Source of the DNA: Microbulbifer pacificus
Lineage (GTDB): Bacteria; Pseudomonadota; Gammaproteobacteria; Pseudomonadales; Cellvibrionaceae
Reading direction: 5' to 3'
DNA: 64,000 nucleotides
NCBI RefSeq assembly: GCF_002959965.1
Contig: NZ_PREV01000027.1
Coordinates: forward strand, 372,001 to 436,000
Shown: positions 1 to 10,549 of the stretch, in pieces
Layout: the number at the start of each line of letters is the position of its first letter
Position numbering within the stretch: the first letter of the stretch is position 1
Notes under the pieces: generated by a model
Told to the model about the DNA's origin: nothing
The model's database searches: none
Seen by the model: the letters and a program-made list of their open reading frames with translations, nothing else
Translations under genes and position numbers: made by a program

Positions 1-2
1 GG

Positions 3-446
3 GGGCTTGGTCTGCCGGCACCACACCTGTTGGCGTGGCTTGCGGCACTGACGGAGTTTCTTGGCGGTATGGCGCTGGTGCTGGGTCTGGGGGTGCGGCT
101 TGCGGCGATCCCTTTGCTGGTGACCATGGCGGTGGCGGCGGTAAGTGCTCACTGGCAGTACGGTTGGCACGCGCTGCCGGAACAGACCCTGACCATGCCC
201 TGGGAGTGGCGGCGGGACCTGATCGAGGAAGCGATCGAGCGCCGCGACAAGGCGGTGGAATTACTCAAGGCAAACGGCAATTACCCCTGGCTTACCGAGG
301 CGGGCGGCTTCACTGTGCTGAAGAATGGCATTGAGTTTGCGGCCACTTACTTCGTCATGTTGCTGGCGCTGCTGTTTGGCGGCGGTGGGCGCTACGTGAG
401 CCTGGACTACTGGATCGCACGCCGGCAGAACATCGTACGGGATTGA
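3..446 (+). CDS. DoxX family membrane protein (5' partial)
   Basis: This is the C-terminal part of a small DoxX-type integral membrane protein. The reading frame is open to the left window edge, so the true start lies outside. A TTG at 30 is only an internal codon, because the residues before it (GLGLPAPHLLAWLAAL) already fit the family. A hydrophobic segment near ELTFLGG-like residues is followed by a soluble loop rich in charged residues (about residues 60-95), and a last hydrophobic segment ends in FGGGGRYVSLDYW, as in DoxX proteins. DoxX members act in membrane redox or thiol stress responses; the specific role here is unknown. It ends about 145 bp before rhlB in the same direction. Family assignment is fairly sure; function is not. 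Confidence 0.75.
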   Translation, partial: GLGLPAPHLLAWLAALTEFLGGMALVLGLGVRLAAIPLLVTMAVAAVSAHWQYGWHALPEQTLTMPWEWRRDLIEEAIERRDKAVELLKANGNYPWLTEAGGFTVLKNGIEFAATYFVMLLALLFGGGGRYVSLDYWIARRQNIVRD

Positions 447-486
447 GCCCGGCGATGTCGTTACCTGTATTTCGGCATATAGATGA

Positions 487-492
487 TATACT
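487..492 (+). promoter_or_regulatory. candidate -10 hexamer upstream of rhlB
   Basis: TATACT in an AT-rich patch of the DoxX-rhlB gap. The best -35 candidate, TTACCT at 461-466, is spaced 20 bp away, which is too long, so only the -10 is noteworthy. It would give a leader of about 95 nt. Confidence 0.3.
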
Positions 493-592
493 CGCCGATT
501 ATTTAACCCCTGCCGCCCCGGCTGTATCTCTGGCCCAGGTGGCTCTCAGGCCCACACCCGGTGGACCTTTGCACATTTGAGCGAGCAATCCG

Positions 593-2176
593 TTGATAGG
601 TAAGTTTTTCCGTCGTTCCAAAGACAAGTCCGAACCGGCGCCCGAGGGCAAAAAAATGGCCGAAGCCGGGTCCGGCAAGCCCCGCCAGGAGCGTGAAGAC
701 CAGTCCGGAGGCCGTCGCCAGCGCAACCGACACCGCGGTTCCAAGAGTGGTAACGAGAAGGGCGGCGACCGGGGCGACCAGCGTGCCCAGCCCGGAAAAG
801 AGCAACCCAGAGATGAATCGCCCAAGAAAGACCGCGCCCGCAAGGACTCCCCACGCAAGCCGGTGCCCCAGAAGCCCTGGAGTCTGGACGAGTTCCAGGT
901 GCCGGAGCAGGAGGGCAAGGTGCGCTTCCACGATCTGGATCTGCCGCTGCCGCTGATGCACGCCATCGCCGACCTGGGTTACCAGTACTGCTCGCCGATC
1001 CAGGGCCAGTCACTCCCGCATACCCTTAACGGCCACGACCTTGTGGGTAAGGCCCAGACCGGCACGGGCAAGACTGCGGCCTTCCTCATTACCGTTATCG
1101 ACGACCTGCTCAAGCACCCGTTCGACGGCGAGCGTTATGCCGGCGAGGCCCGCGCGCTGATTATCGCGCCGACCCGCGAGCTGGTGATGCAAATCGCCGA
1201 CGATGCCAAGAACCTGTGCAAATACACCGATCTTGAAATCCACACACTGGTCGGGGGGATGGACTATCAGAAGCAGCAGAAGGCCCTGAACGAGCGCCTG
1301 GTCGATATTCTCGTCGCCACTCCCGGTCGTCTGCTGGATTTCGTCAGCAATCGTGACTGTTTCCTCGACCAGGTAGAGATTCTGGTGATCGATGAGGCAG
1401 ACCGCATGCTGGATATGGGCTTTATTCCTCAGGTGCGCCGCATCGTGCGCCAGACGCCGCGCAAGACCCACCGTCAGACCATGTTCTTCTCCGCTACCTT
1501 CACCCCGGAAGTGGACGACCTGGTAGAGCAGTGGACCGCGGAACCGATCATCGTGGAAATCCAGCCGGAGCGTGTCGCCACCGATACCGTTACCCAGCAC
1601 GTGTACCTGGTATCCGGCGAGGAAAAATACCCGCTGCTGTACAACATCGTGCAGCAGGAAGAGGTGGAGAGCCTGATCGTATTCGCCAACCGCCGCGACC
1701 AGTGCCGCCGTCTGCACGAGCACCTCCTGGCCCACGGCATCAACGCCGGGCTGCTGTCCGGAGAAGTGGCACAGAACAAGCGCGTGCGTACCCTGGACGA
1801 TTTCAAAAGTGGCAAGTCCAAGGTGCTGGTGGCCACCGATGTGGCTGGCCGCGGCATCCACATCGACGGCATCAGCCATGTGGTGAACTACACCCTGCCG
1901 GAAGAGCCGGAAGATTACGTGCATCGCATTGGCCGTACCGGTCGCGCGGGCAAGAGCGGCACGTCCATCAGCTTCGCCTGCGAAGACGACGCGATGCGTC
2001 TGGAGCCCATTGAGCATTTGCTCGGCAACAAGCTGAAATGCGAAGTGCCGCCGGAAGAATTGCTGGTGGAGCCGCCGAAGGTACAGGTGAAATACAGCAG
2101 TGGGGATCGCGGTGATCGCGACCGTGGTGGTAATCGCGGTGGGCGTCGCGGTGGTGGCGGTCGTTCCCGTCGCTAA
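593..2176 (+). CDS. rhlB: ATP-dependent RNA helicase RhlB
   Basis: This is a DEAD-box RNA helicase, 527 aa, of the RhlB type that unwinds structured RNA for the degradosome. A charged, low-complexity N-terminal extension of about 100 residues (Lys/Arg/Glu/Asp rich) precedes the core. Core motifs appear in order: the Q motif region (SPIQGQSLP), Walker [27 protein letters not shown] in [28 protein letters not shown] and [11 protein letters not shown] short Arg/Gly-rich tail ([13 protein letters not shown]) probably binds RNA. The start is a TTG at 593, preceded by a GAGCGAG stretch; no in-frame ATG precedes the conserved extension. The arrangement with a basic N-terminal extension resembles Pseudomonas RhlB. 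A terminator-like hairpin follows at 2184. Confidence 0.9.
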   Translation: MIGKFFRRSKDKSEPAPEGKKMAEAGSGKPRQEREDQSGGRRQRNRHRGSKSGNEKGGDRGDQRAQPGKEQPRDESPKKDRARKDSPRKPVPQKPWSLDEFQVPEQEGKVRFHDLDLPLPLMHAIADLGYQYCSPIQGQSLPHTLNGHDLVGKAQTGTGKTAAFLITVIDDLLKHPFDGERYAGEARALIIAPTRELVMQIADDAKNLCKYTDLEIHTLVGGMDYQKQQKALNERLVDILVATPGRLLDFVSNRDCFLDQVEILVIDEADRMLDMGFIPQVRRIVRQTPRKTHRQTMFFSATFTPEVDDLVEQWTAEPIIVEIQPERVATDTVTQHVYLVSGEEKYPLLYNIVQQEEVESLIVFANRRDQCRRLHEHLLAHGINAGLLSGEVAQNKRVRTLDDFKSGKSKVLVATDVAGRGIHIDGISHVVNYTLPEEPEDYVHRIGRTGRAGKSGTSISFACEDDAMRLEPIEHLLGNKLKCEVPPEELLVEPPKVQVKYSSGDRGDRDRGGNRGGRRGGGGRSRR

Positions 2177-2183
2177 CATCTTT

Positions 2184-2206
2184 GCTCCCGCCGCTCTGGC
2201 GGGAGC
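2184..2206. terminator. hairpin between convergent rhlB and ppk2
   Basis: GCTCCCGCC and GGCGGGAGC form a perfect 9-bp stem with a 5-nt loop, 8 bp after the rhlB stop and 20 bp from the ppk2 stop. There is no long T run on the plus side and a short T/A run on the minus side. It probably serves as a shared bidirectional terminator. Confidence 0.6.
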
Positions 2207-2226
2207 CACTTCATATTGGCCTGGTC

Positions 2227-3105
2227 CTAATCATTTGCCAGTTGCTCGCGGTATTTTTTGAGCTCCTTGCGTCGAGCCCTGGATACCTCCGGGTAACACA
2301 TGTCCATGCTTTTCAGTGCTTCCAGCACGGCACTCGCCACGATCAGGCGCATGTTCTTCTTGTCGTCGGCCGGCACCACAAACCAGGGCGCATGGGGTGC
2401 TGCGGTTTCGTTGATCATGTCTTCGAAGGCGTGTTGATAGTCGTCCCAGAAGGCCCGCTCCTTCACATCGGCTTCGGAAAACTTCCAGTTCTTGTCCGGT
2501 TCGTCGATGCGAGCGAGGAAGCGTCTGCGCTGCTCGTCACGGGAAATATTCAGGAAAAATTTAAGGGTCAGTGTGCCGTTGTCCGCGCCATAGCGCTCAA
2601 GGGCGCGAATGGCTTCGAAACGGCCGGCGAACAATTCATCCAGATCGCGGGTCTGCTCGCCGGGCATTTTCTGATATTTCGTCACCAGCTCCGGGTGCAC
2701 CCGGCACACCAGTACTTCCTCGTAGTATGAGCGGTTGAACACGCCGATATTGCCGCGCCGTGGCATGGCGACAGCGGTGCGCCAGAGGAAGTTGTGTTCC
2801 AGCTCGGTTTCGCTGGGGCGTTTGAACGAAGTGATCTCGACGCCGTGAGGATTGACGCCGTTGAATACCGCGCGGATGGTGCCGTCCTTGCCGGCGGCAT
2901 CCAGTGCCTGAAAAACTGTCAGCAGGCTGTAACGGTCATGGGCGTACATCACCTGCTGTCGCTCGTCGATGGCGCGGCGCAACTTGCGGATCTTTTTCTC
3001 GTAGTCCTTTTTGCCGGCATACAGCGGGTCGATCAGGGAGGGGGACTTTCCCTGGCGATATTTCTTTTTGCCCTCGAAACGGATTTCGTCCCAGTCGATG
3101 TCCAT
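2227..3105 (-). CDS. Polyphosphate kinase 2 family protein
   Basis: PPK2-family phosphotransferase, 292 aa, transferring phosphate between polyphosphate and nucleotides. It is cytosolic. Walker A is seen in FQALDAAGKDGTI, followed by FNGVNPHGVEITSFKRPSE. The block NIGVFNRSYYEEVLVCRVHP carries the Walker B-like and lid-region residues typical of PPK2. The C-terminal section has WKFSEADVKERAFWDDYQHA and PWFVVPADDK, also conserved. The chosen ATG at 3105 (MDIDWDEIRF) is preceded by an AGGCAGGG ribosome site; a longer frame starting at 3168 has no family resemblance in the added residues. It is a single gene, convergent with rhlB. Whether it prefers NDP or NMP cannot be told from sequence by eye. 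Confidence 0.88.
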   Translation of the reverse strand: MDIDWDEIRFEGKKKYRQGKSPSLIDPLYAGKKDYEKKIRKLRRAIDERQQVMYAHDRYSLLTVFQALDAAGKDGTIRAVFNGVNPHGVEITSFKRPSETELEHNFLWRTAVAMPRRGNIGVFNRSYYEEVLVCRVHPELVTKYQKMPGEQTRDLDELFAGRFEAIRALERYGADNGTLTLKFFLNISRDEQRRRFLARIDEPDKNWKFSEADVKERAFWDDYQHAFEDMINETAAPHAPWFVVPADDKKNMRLIVASAVLEALKSMDMCYPEVSRARRKELKKYREQLAND

Positions 3106-3202
3106 ATACCCTGCCTGTCCGCCGGAAGTCCTGCCTTTGTTCAAGACTAGACAATCGCGGCGGGGCATTGGGGCGAGGTGTTATGGCGGAGGAGGCTGGT
3201 CT

Positions 3203-4114
3203 CTATTTTTTGGGGCCGGAAATACCTTTCGGCCATTTTTTTTCTTGCGGCAGCGGTGTTCTGTCCGCCCGAGTCCCTGTGCCGCCGGGGCCGCCATTGG
3301 GGCCCTTACCGGGATCACCCTCGGCCCAGATCCGTTCTACCCACAGGGCGGTGCCACCGGCGACTGCCGCCGGCATCACAAAGATGTTCAGGATCGGCAC
3401 CATCTTCGCCAGCATCACACTGCCGCCAAAACCGAGGGTGGTGAGTTTCTTGCGCATCAGCACGCGCTTCAACTCGCTGAATGAGCGCTGGTGGTTGTCG
3501 AGCGGGTAATCCACATACTGGATCGCCATGCACCAGGCGCCCCACAGGGCGGTGAGGATGGCGGGGATGAAAACCGTCCAGCTGGTGAGCAGGGCAATAA
3601 TGAAAATCACGATACCCCAGCCGAGAAAATACATCAGTTTGCGCAGTTCCCGCCCCAGGGTGCGAAATACCATGCTGTGCAGCGGCTCCGGTGGCGGCGC
3701 GTGGCCGGTGAGCAGTTCCTCGACTTTTTCCGCGAGGAAGCCGTTAAACGGTGCGGCAATAATGTTGGTGATAATGGCGAACAGGTAGCCGTAGACGAGG
3801 AAGAACAGGAGCACTACGGCGATGGCGATGAGCCACGCCAGCCACTGAAATACGCCGGCAGCCCAGTCGATCCCCTTGGCGAGGATGGCGCGCCACCAGG
3901 ACATGTTGGAGGTGTCGACGGGGGTGTCACTAATGAGGCTGCCGATGAAGCGGCCGAGGTCGTCGAACTGGCTGATCATCAGGGCGCCGAGTGCAATGAA
4001 CAGCACGAGGTTGATGAGCAGGGGGACGATGATAAATGGGCGCAGCTCTTTCCGGGTAAGCAGCTGCGCCCCCCGGATCAGTGCGTGTACGCCGTGTGCC
4101 GGGTTGGATGTCAT
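3203..4114 (-). CDS. cysZ: Sulfate transporter CysZ (EI24 family)
   Basis: Inner-membrane protein of 303 aa, resembling CysZ, which brings sulfate into the cytoplasm for cysteine synthesis. Hydrophobic segments lie near residues 28-48, 85-120, 160-190 and 215-250. The conserved CysZ block (IQYVDYPLDNH followed by FSELKRVLMRKK) is clear, as is the IIAAPFNGFLAEKVE motif. The C-terminal tail is Gly/Pro/Lys rich and probably cytosolic. The ATG lies 3 bp after the stop of the upstream PA4642-type gene, so the two form one minus-strand operon. No cys genes are adjacent. Confidence 0.85.
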   Translation of the reverse strand: MTSNPAHGVHALIRGAQLLTRKELRPFIIVPLLINLVLFIALGALMISQFDDLGRFIGSLISDTPVDTSNMSWWRAILAKGIDWAAGVFQWLAWLIAIAVVLLFFLVYGYLFAIITNIIAAPFNGFLAEKVEELLTGHAPPPEPLHSMVFRTLGRELRKLMYFLGWGIVIFIIALLTSWTVFIPAILTALWGAWCMAIQYVDYPLDNHQRSFSELKRVLMRKKLTTLGFGGSVMLAKMVPILNIFVMPAAVAGGTALWVERIWAEGDPGKGPNGGPGGTGTRADRTPLPQEKKWPKGISGPKK

Positions 4115-4117
4115 CGT

Positions 4118-4414
4118 TTACTGCGCTCCTGCGGCCTTCAGGATGTCGGCGTATTCACTGCTCTGTTCGTGCTCGCCGATTCGCGCCAGCAGTGTCTGGC
4201 CTTCGGGGCTCTGGCTATTGAGATCCAGTCCCTGTTCTTTGAACAGGTGCACGAAGGTTTCGAAGTTTTCTACTTTCATGCCGCGGTAGGCGCGCTCCAG
4301 CAGGTAGAAATCCCGGTTAAATCCCTCCGGTGCATCGCCAATTAGAAAACCGGCGATACGCTCGTCGTCAAAGATTTCACCGAGGACTTTTTGTTTGTCT
4401 TTTTTCAGGCTCAC
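4118..4414 (-). CDS. PA4642-type conserved small protein
   Basis: Small soluble protein of 98 aa resembling Pseudomonas PA4642, which has no known function. The conserved pattern is SLKKDKQKVLGE, then PEGFNRDFYLLERAYRGM, then a repeat-like ESPEGQTLLARI segment reminiscent of ankyrin-type helices. The GTG start at 4414 is supported by an AGGAG ribosome site 7 bp upstream. A longer frame exists upstream but it is read through palindromic element A and is an artefact. It is the first gene of a two-gene unit with cysZ. Confidence 0.75.
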   Translation of the reverse strand: MSLKKDKQKVLGEIFDDERIAGFLIGDAPEGFNRDFYLLERAYRGMKVENFETFVHLFKEQGLDLNSQSPEGQTLLARIGEHEQSSEYADILKAAGAQ

Positions 4415-4461
4415 AGTTTGCTCCTGTTTCTGTGATCTGCGGAAACCCGTTGCACTGTGGC

Positions 4462-4573
4462 GGTGGTGCGGACGGTGCCTATTTGCGAAACACGCCGTGA
4501 ACCCATCCTTGGGGGCTCTTCTAAAACATCCCTGTTTTAGAAGGTTTCGCAAACAGGCCCCGCCCGCACCACC
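4462..4573 (+). repeat. Nested palindromic element A (type I core)
   Basis: Outer arms 4462-4491 and 4544-4573 pair at 27 of 30 positions. The core, 4492-4517, reads ACGCCGTGAACCCATCC then TTGGGGGCT. The inner hairpin has stems 4518-4527 and 4534-4543 (CTTCTAAAAC with its complement) and loop ATCCCT. It is flanked by GGC on the left and TTCGCATCG on the right, as in other copies. The strand given is the one on which the core reads CGTGAACCC. It lies antisense to the gatB and PA4642 genes. The inner stem is AT-rich, unlike the other copies. Confidence 0.9.
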
Positions 4574-4650
4574 TTCGCATCGGAGTCATGTGCGTTCGAA
4601 ATAAATGTGTATCAAAACGCAGGTTTCGAAGCTCAATAGTTCAAATTGAA

Positions 4651-4762
4651 GGCCAAGTGCCGGGTGAGGCTTTTCGAAAGCGTCGCAAACAGGGATGTTT
4701 GCGACGCAGCGTACAGGGGCGTATTCACCGCGGTTTCGAAAAGCCTCACCCGGTGCTTGGCC
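4651..4762 (-). repeat. Nested palindromic element B (type II core)
   Basis: Outer arms 4651-4679 and 4734-4762 pair at 27 of 29 positions; both mismatches are transitions. The inner hairpin is 4680-4690 with 4697-4707 (GCGTCGCAAAC stem, 11 bp), loop ATCCCT on the minus strand. The 26-nt core (4708-4733) reads on the minus strand CCGCGGTGAATACGCCCC then TGTACGCT, a diverged version of the type I core with the same length and position. It starts 46 bp after the gatB stop codon. Confidence 0.88.
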
Positions 4763-4808
4763 GCCACCGGAGGGATTTCAAATCCACCAATACCTCAAAA
4801 CTTAAATG

Positions 4809-6260
4809 TCAAAGTAGGGCGTTCAACTTCTGCTGCAGAATCTCATTGATCATCTGCGGATTAGCCTGCCCCTTAGAAGCCTTCATGATCTGGCCCACAA
4901 AGAACCCCATCATTTTCGGTCGTTTGTCCGGATCGGCGGTGCGGTAGTTTTCCACTTGCGCAGCGTTCGCGGCGATCACATCGTCTACCAGCTTTTCAAT
5001 GGCACCGGTGTCCGTCACCTGCTTGAGGCCCTTGGCTTCAATTACAGCGTCTGCATCGCCCTCACCATTCGCCATCACCTCAAACACCTGCTTCGCGATC
5101 TTGGAAGAAATGGTGTTGTCCTTGATGCGTGCGATCAGGCCGGCAAGATGCTCCGCAGAAACCGGGGACTCCCCGATGGATTTTTCCTCGCGGTTCAGCA
5201 GTGCCGCCAGTTCGCCCATCACCCAGTTGGCGGCAAGTTTAGGCTCGCCGGATTTGGTGGCGACTTGCTCGAAATAATCCGCCAATGCGCGTTCCTGGGT
5301 CAGCACATCCGCGTCGTACGCAGAGAGACCGTAGCCGCTTTCAAAGCGCGCGCGCTTGGCATCCGGCAATTCCGGCAGCTCGCCGCGGATCTGCTCGATA
5401 TATTCATCGGACAGCACCACCGGCAACAGGTCCGGGCAGGGGAAGTAGCGGTAATCGTTGGCCACTTCCTTGCTGCGCATGGAGCGGGTTTCGTTTTTGT
5501 CGGCGTCGTACAGGCGGGTTTCCTGCACGACCTTGCCGCCGTCTTCGATCAGGTCAATCTGGCGCTGGGCCTCTACCTTGATCGCCCTTTCGATAAAACG
5601 GAAGGAGTTCAGGTTCTTGATCTCGGCGCGCGTGCCAAGTTTTTCCTCGCCTTTCAAACGCACGGAAACGTTGGCGTCGCAGCGCAGAGAGCCCTGGGAC
5701 ATGTCACCGTCGGAAATACCTAGGTAAGTCACGATGCTGTGGATTTTTTTCAGGTAGGCCACGGCTTCGGCGGCACTGCGCATATCCGGCTCGGACACGA
5801 TTTCGATCAGCGGGGTGCCGGCGCGGTTGAGGTCGATGCCGGACATCCCGTGGAAATCTTCATGGAGTGATTTACCTGCGTCTTCTTCCAGGTGTGCGTG
5901 GTGCAGGCGCACGGTCTTGCTGCTGCCGTCTTCCAGATGGATCTCGATCTGGCCCGCGCCGACGATCGGCTGCTCCAGCTGGGTGGTCTGGTAGCCCTTG
6001 GGCAGATCCGGGTAGAAATAGTTTTTGCGCTCGAACACGGAGCGCTTGCCGATCTCCGCATTCATCGCGAGGCCGAACATCACCGCGAAGCGAAAGGCCT
6101 CTTCATTCGGCACCGGCAAGGTGCCCGGCATGGCGAGGTCGATCGCGCAGGCCTGGGTATTCGGCTCGGCACCGAAGGCGGTGCTGGCGCCGGAGAAAAT
6201 TTTAGATTGGGTGGCCAGTTGCACGTGAACTTCCAACCCGATGACGACTTCCCATTCCAC
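4809..6260 (-). CDS. gatB: Asp-tRNA(Asn)/Glu-tRNA(Gln) amidotransferase subunit B
   Basis: GatB, 483 aa, activates the misacylated Asp-tRNA(Asn) or Glu-tRNA(Gln) with ATP and guides ammonia from GatA to make the correct amide. The N-terminal signature [14 protein letters not shown] and the [11 protein letters not shown] motif are clear, then [18 protein letters not shown] and [14 protein letters not shown]. The C-terminal YqeY-like domain ends in [20 protein letters not shown], which binds tRNA. The start is a GTG at 6260 with an AAGGAG site 8 bp upstream. Last gene of gatC-gatA-gatB, 11 bp after gatA. Confidence 0.97.
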   Translation of the reverse strand: MEWEVVIGLEVHVQLATQSKIFSGASTAFGAEPNTQACAIDLAMPGTLPVPNEEAFRFAVMFGLAMNAEIGKRSVFERKNYFYPDLPKGYQTTQLEQPIVGAGQIEIHLEDGSSKTVRLHHAHLEEDAGKSLHEDFHGMSGIDLNRAGTPLIEIVSEPDMRSAAEAVAYLKKIHSIVTYLGISDGDMSQGSLRCDANVSVRLKGEEKLGTRAEIKNLNSFRFIERAIKVEAQRQIDLIEDGGKVVQETRLYDADKNETRSMRSKEVANDYRYFPCPDLLPVVLSDEYIEQIRGELPELPDAKRARFESGYGLSAYDADVLTQERALADYFEQVATKSGEPKLAANWVMGELAALLNREEKSIGESPVSAEHLAGLIARIKDNTISSKIAKQVFEVMANGEGDADAVIEAKGLKQVTDTGAIEKLVDDVIAANAAQVENYRTADPDKRPKMMGFFVGQIMKASKGQANPQMINEILQQKLNALL

Positions 6261-6271
6261 GTCATGTCTCC

Positions 6272-7726
6272 TTATTGTGCTGCCGGGGCGATTTGTTGGT
6301 GCCAGTCACTGGCCTGCTGGAACTGGTGCGCAATATTGAGCATGCGCGCCTCGTCCAGATAATTGCCAATGAGCTGCAGGCCGACGGGCAGGCCGTGGGC
6401 GAAACCGCAGGGGATGGACATGCCGGGCAGGCCGGCGAGGTTGGTGGCGATGGTGTAGATGTCTTCCAGATACATGGCCACCGGATCGGCGTTTTTCTCG
6501 CCGAGTTTGAACGCCGGGTTCGGCGCGGTGGGGCCCATGATCACATCGACCTTCTGGAAGGCGTCGACAAAATCCTGCTTGATCAGGCGGCGCACCTGTT
6601 GTGCCTTGTTGTAGTAGGCATCGTAATAGCCTGCGGACAGGGCGTAGCTGCCGACAAGAATGCGGCGCTTCACTTCCTCGCCGAAACCCTCGCCGCGGGA
6701 GCGCATGTACAGGTCGCGCAGGTCCGCCGGGTTTTCGCAGCGGTAACCGTAGCGCACGCCGTCAAAGCGGGACAGGTTGGCGGAGGCTTCAGCTGGGGCA
6801 ATCACGTAATAGGCAGGTATTGCCAGTTTGCTGTGGGGCAGGCTGATTTCCACCAGCTCTGCGCCGAGCTTTTCGTATTCCTTCAGAGCTTCCTGCACCC
6901 GCACACCCACTTCGCGGTCGAGGCCTTCGCCAAAGTACTCGGCGGGCACGCCGATTTTCAGGCCGGAAATGGAATCGTTGAGGTTGGCGGTGTAGTCCTG
7001 TGTGGGGCGATCGAGACAGGTGGAATCCTTGTTGTCCGGCCCCGCCATCACCGACAGCATCAGCGCGGCGTCTTCCGCAGTACGCGTGATGGGGCCGCCC
7101 TGGTCGAGGCTCGACGCAAACGCGATCATGCCCCAACGGGACACACGTCCATAGGTGGGCTTCAAACCTGTGGTGCCGGTCATGGCCGCAGGCTGGCGGA
7201 TGGAGCCGCCGGTGTCGGTGGCGGTAGCGCCGGGCACCAGCTGTGCGGCCACCGCGGCGGCGGAACCGCCGGAAGAGCCGCCGGGAATGCGTTCAACATC
7301 CCAGGGGTTTTTCACTGCACCGTAAAAACTGGATTCATTGGAGGAGCCCATGGCGAACTCGTCCATATTGGTTTTGCCGAGGCTCACCGCGCCCGCCTGC
7401 AGGAAGTTATCCACAACAGTGGCGTCGTAGGGGGGCACGAAGTTGTCGAGCATTTTGGAGCCGCAACTGGTGCGCACGCCGGTGGTGCAGAATATGTCCT
7501 TGTGGGCAATGGGTACGCCGCACAGGGCGGGGGCGTCGCCCTGGGCGAGGCGCGCGTCGGCGGCGGCGGCCTGTTTGATGGCCTGTTCGCCGGTGACGCT
7601 GATGAAGCTATTGAACTGGCTGTCCAGCTGCTGGATGCGTTCCAGCAGATGGCTGGTGATCTCGACGCTGGAGAACTGCCGGTCGCGCAGGCCGCGGATG
7701 ATCTCGGCGATGGTCAACTGATGCAT
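6272..7726 (-). CDS. gatA: Asp-tRNA(Asn)/Glu-tRNA(Gln) amidotransferase subunit A
   Basis: GatA, 484 aa, is the glutaminase subunit that frees ammonia from glutamine for GatB. It is an amidase-signature enzyme: catalytic Lys in [10 protein letters not shown], the cis-Ser and Ser nucleophile region in [15 protein letters not shown] and [12 protein letters not shown]. The GatA-specific blocks [17 protein letters not shown] and [17 protein letters not shown] are present. ATG at 7726. It sits 63 bp after gatC in the same operon. A second, more distant amidase-signature gene lies at 47614. Confidence 0.97.
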   Translation of the reverse strand: MHQLTIAEIIRGLRDRQFSSVEITSHLLERIQQLDSQFNSFISVTGEQAIKQAAAADARLAQGDAPALCGVPIAHKDIFCTTGVRTSCGSKMLDNFVPPYDATVVDNFLQAGAVSLGKTNMDEFAMGSSNESSFYGAVKNPWDVERIPGGSSGGSAAAVAAQLVPGATATDTGGSIRQPAAMTGTTGLKPTYGRVSRWGMIAFASSLDQGGPITRTAEDAALMLSVMAGPDNKDSTCLDRPTQDYTANLNDSISGLKIGVPAEYFGEGLDREVGVRVQEALKEYEKLGAELVEISLPHSKLAIPAYYVIAPAEASANLSRFDGVRYGYRCENPADLRDLYMRSRGEGFGEEVKRRILVGSYALSAGYYDAYYNKAQQVRRLIKQDFVDAFQKVDVIMGPTAPNPAFKLGEKNADPVAMYLEDIYTIATNLAGLPGMSIPCGFAHGLPVGLQLIGNYLDEARMLNIAHQFQQASDWHQQIAPAAQ

Positions 7727-7789
7727 GGGAAATCCGGTTTCTTGTCTATTCTGTATTCGCGTGAGGCTGGTGGGTCGGTTGGTGACCCG

Positions 7790-8077
7790 CTAATCGATCA
7801 CTTTCGGTACCAGGTACAGGCCTGCTTCGGTCTGGGGCGCGAGGGCGAGAAATTCCTCTCGGCGATTGGGCTCGGTGACCTGGTCACGACGCAGTACCTG
7901 CACTTCGTCCAGCGGGTGAGCCATGGGCTCCACACCGTCGGTATTGACGGCCTGCAGCTGATCCACGAGTTGCAGGACGTCGCCGAGGCGGCTGCTGACG
8001 TCGTCGATGGTTTCTTTGGAGATGGCGATGCGGGCCAGTTCGGCCAGCTTTTCAACGGTTTGCGCGTCCACGGCCAT
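7790..8077 (-). CDS. gatC: Asp-tRNA(Asn)/Glu-tRNA(Gln) amidotransferase subunit C
   Basis: GatC, 95 aa, the small stabilising subunit of the amidotransferase that wraps the GatA-GatB interface. Residues VEKLAELARIAIS and the DVLQLVDQLQAVNTDGVEP segment, then the VLRRDQV motif are the family pattern. ATG at 8077. First gene of gatCAB, divergent from mreB across a 448-bp gap; the same divergent arrangement occurs in Pseudomonas. GatCAB is needed by bacteria lacking asparaginyl- or glutaminyl-tRNA synthetase, so at least one of these is probably absent or backed up here (inference). Confidence 0.95.
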   Translation of the reverse strand: MAVDAQTVEKLAELARIAISKETIDDVSSRLGDVLQLVDQLQAVNTDGVEPMAHPLDEVQVLRRDQVTEPNRREEFLALAPQTEAGLYLVPKVID

Positions 8078-9560
<1,483 letters not shown>

Positions 9561-9578
9561 TCCGGTTACTGTCTGCTT

Positions 9579-9610
9579 CGGCGGCGCTCAGGGATGCATG
9601 AGCACCGCCG
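9579..9610 (+). repeat. hairpin between mreB and mreC
   Basis: CGGCGGCGCTCA (9579-9590) and TGAGCACCGCCG (9599-9610) pair at 11 of 12 positions with an 8-nt loop. It starts 19 bp after the mreB stop. With no T run it looks like an mRNA-processing, stabilising or attenuating stem that could keep mreB product above mreC and mreD. Confidence 0.5.
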
Positions 9611-9681
9611 TATCACCGCGCATGGATCGCGCCTACAGCCAATAACAACATCATTGCTGAACAGGTCGATGGGGGCCGCCC

Positions 9682-10545
9682 ATTAAACCGCTATTTACCC
9701 GAGGTCCGTCGCCGGAATCCCGCATCGTGGTGCTGGGGCTGGCGGCGACCGCGCTGATTCTGGTCAATCTCTATACCGATTGGCTGGATCCTGTGCGCGA
9801 ACGTCTCTCCAGCCTTGCCGCACCTTTCTACTGGCTCACCGGAACACCGTCTCGCGTGGGTGATTGGGCGGAAGATCAGCTGCGTACCCGCGAAGAGTTG
9901 GTGGAAGAAAACAGTCGCCTCAAGCACCAGGTGATGTTGCTGGAGCAGCAGACCCAGTTACTCGCTGCCGTGCGCGCGGAAAACACCCAGTTGAAGGAGC
10001 TGATGAACTCCGCCGAGAGTGTCGACCAGCGGGTGCTGGTGGCGCAGGTAATCGGTGTTTCCCCGGACCCGCTAGAGCATGTGCTGATCATCGACAAGGG
10101 TCGCAGTGATGGGATACGCGATGGCACCGCCATCATGGACGCCAGCGGCCTGCTCGGACAAGTGATTGAGGCGGGGGACTTCTCCAGCCGTGTCCTGCTG
10201 ATCACCGATGCCAATCACGCACTGCCGGTACAGGTGTTGCGCAACAGCCTGCGCGCGGTGGCTGAGGGCACGGGTGACCTTTACCGCCTCAAACTTCGGC
10301 ATCTGGCGAATACCAGCGATATCCGTGAGGGCGATCTGCTGTTGAGCTCCGGTCTCGGCGGACGTTTTCCTGCGGGATATCCGGTGGGGGAGGTGATCGC
10401 GGTCAAGCGCGATCCAGGCAAAGCCTTCGCCGATGTGGATGTGCAGCCCCGCGGGCTGATGAACCGCAGCCGTTTTGTGCTGGCGGTAATTGGTAACGAA
10501 GACGTCGACCCCGCACGAGGCCTCGGCAACGGGACGCTGGATTGA
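9682..10545 (+). CDS. mreC: Rod shape-determining protein MreC, ATT start
   Basis: MreC, 287 aa, links MreB filaments to periplasmic wall synthases. One N-terminal transmembrane segment (VLGLAATALILVNLY) is followed by a coiled-coil (EELVEENSRLKHQVMLLEQQ) and a beta-rich periplasmic domain with LLITDANHALPVQVLRN and LLSSGLGGRFPAGYPVGEV. The residues before the first GTG (9727) read KPLFTRGPSPESR, matching the conserved KPIFSRGPS start of enteric MreC. No ATG, GTG or TTG lies upstream in frame before the stop at 9658-9660, so the ATT at 9682 is the best start, with a G-rich stretch upstream. Starting at GTG 9727 would lose the conserved cytoplasmic tail. Confidence 0.85.
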   Translation: MKPLFTRGPSPESRIVVLGLAATALILVNLYTDWLDPVRERLSSLAAPFYWLTGTPSRVGDWAEDQLRTREELVEENSRLKHQVMLLEQQTQLLAAVRAENTQLKELMNSAESVDQRVLVAQVIGVSPDPLEHVLIIDKGRSDGIRDGTAIMDASGLLGQVIEAGDFSSRVLLITDANHALPVQVLRNSLRAVAEGTGDLYRLKLRHLANTSDIREGDLLLSSGLGGRFPAGYPVGEVIAVKRDPGKAFADVDVQPRGLMNRSRFVLAVIGNEDVDPARGLGNGTLD

Positions 10546-10549
10546 TGCC

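Larger units (their letters stand above)
4415..4808. other. gatB-PA4642 intergenic region
   Basis: 394 bp without a gene. It holds two oppositely oriented nested palindromes (4462-4573 and 4651-4762), separated by an AT-rich stretch. On the minus strand a weak promoter-like pair, TTGAGC (4631-4636) and TACACA (4606-4611), 19 bp apart, could serve the PA4642-cysZ unit. Low confidence in the promoter. Confidence 0.5.

Noticed and set aside
1010..2209. 399-codon open frame opposite rhlB
   Set aside because: Antisense shadow; the DEAD-box motifs are on the plus strand.
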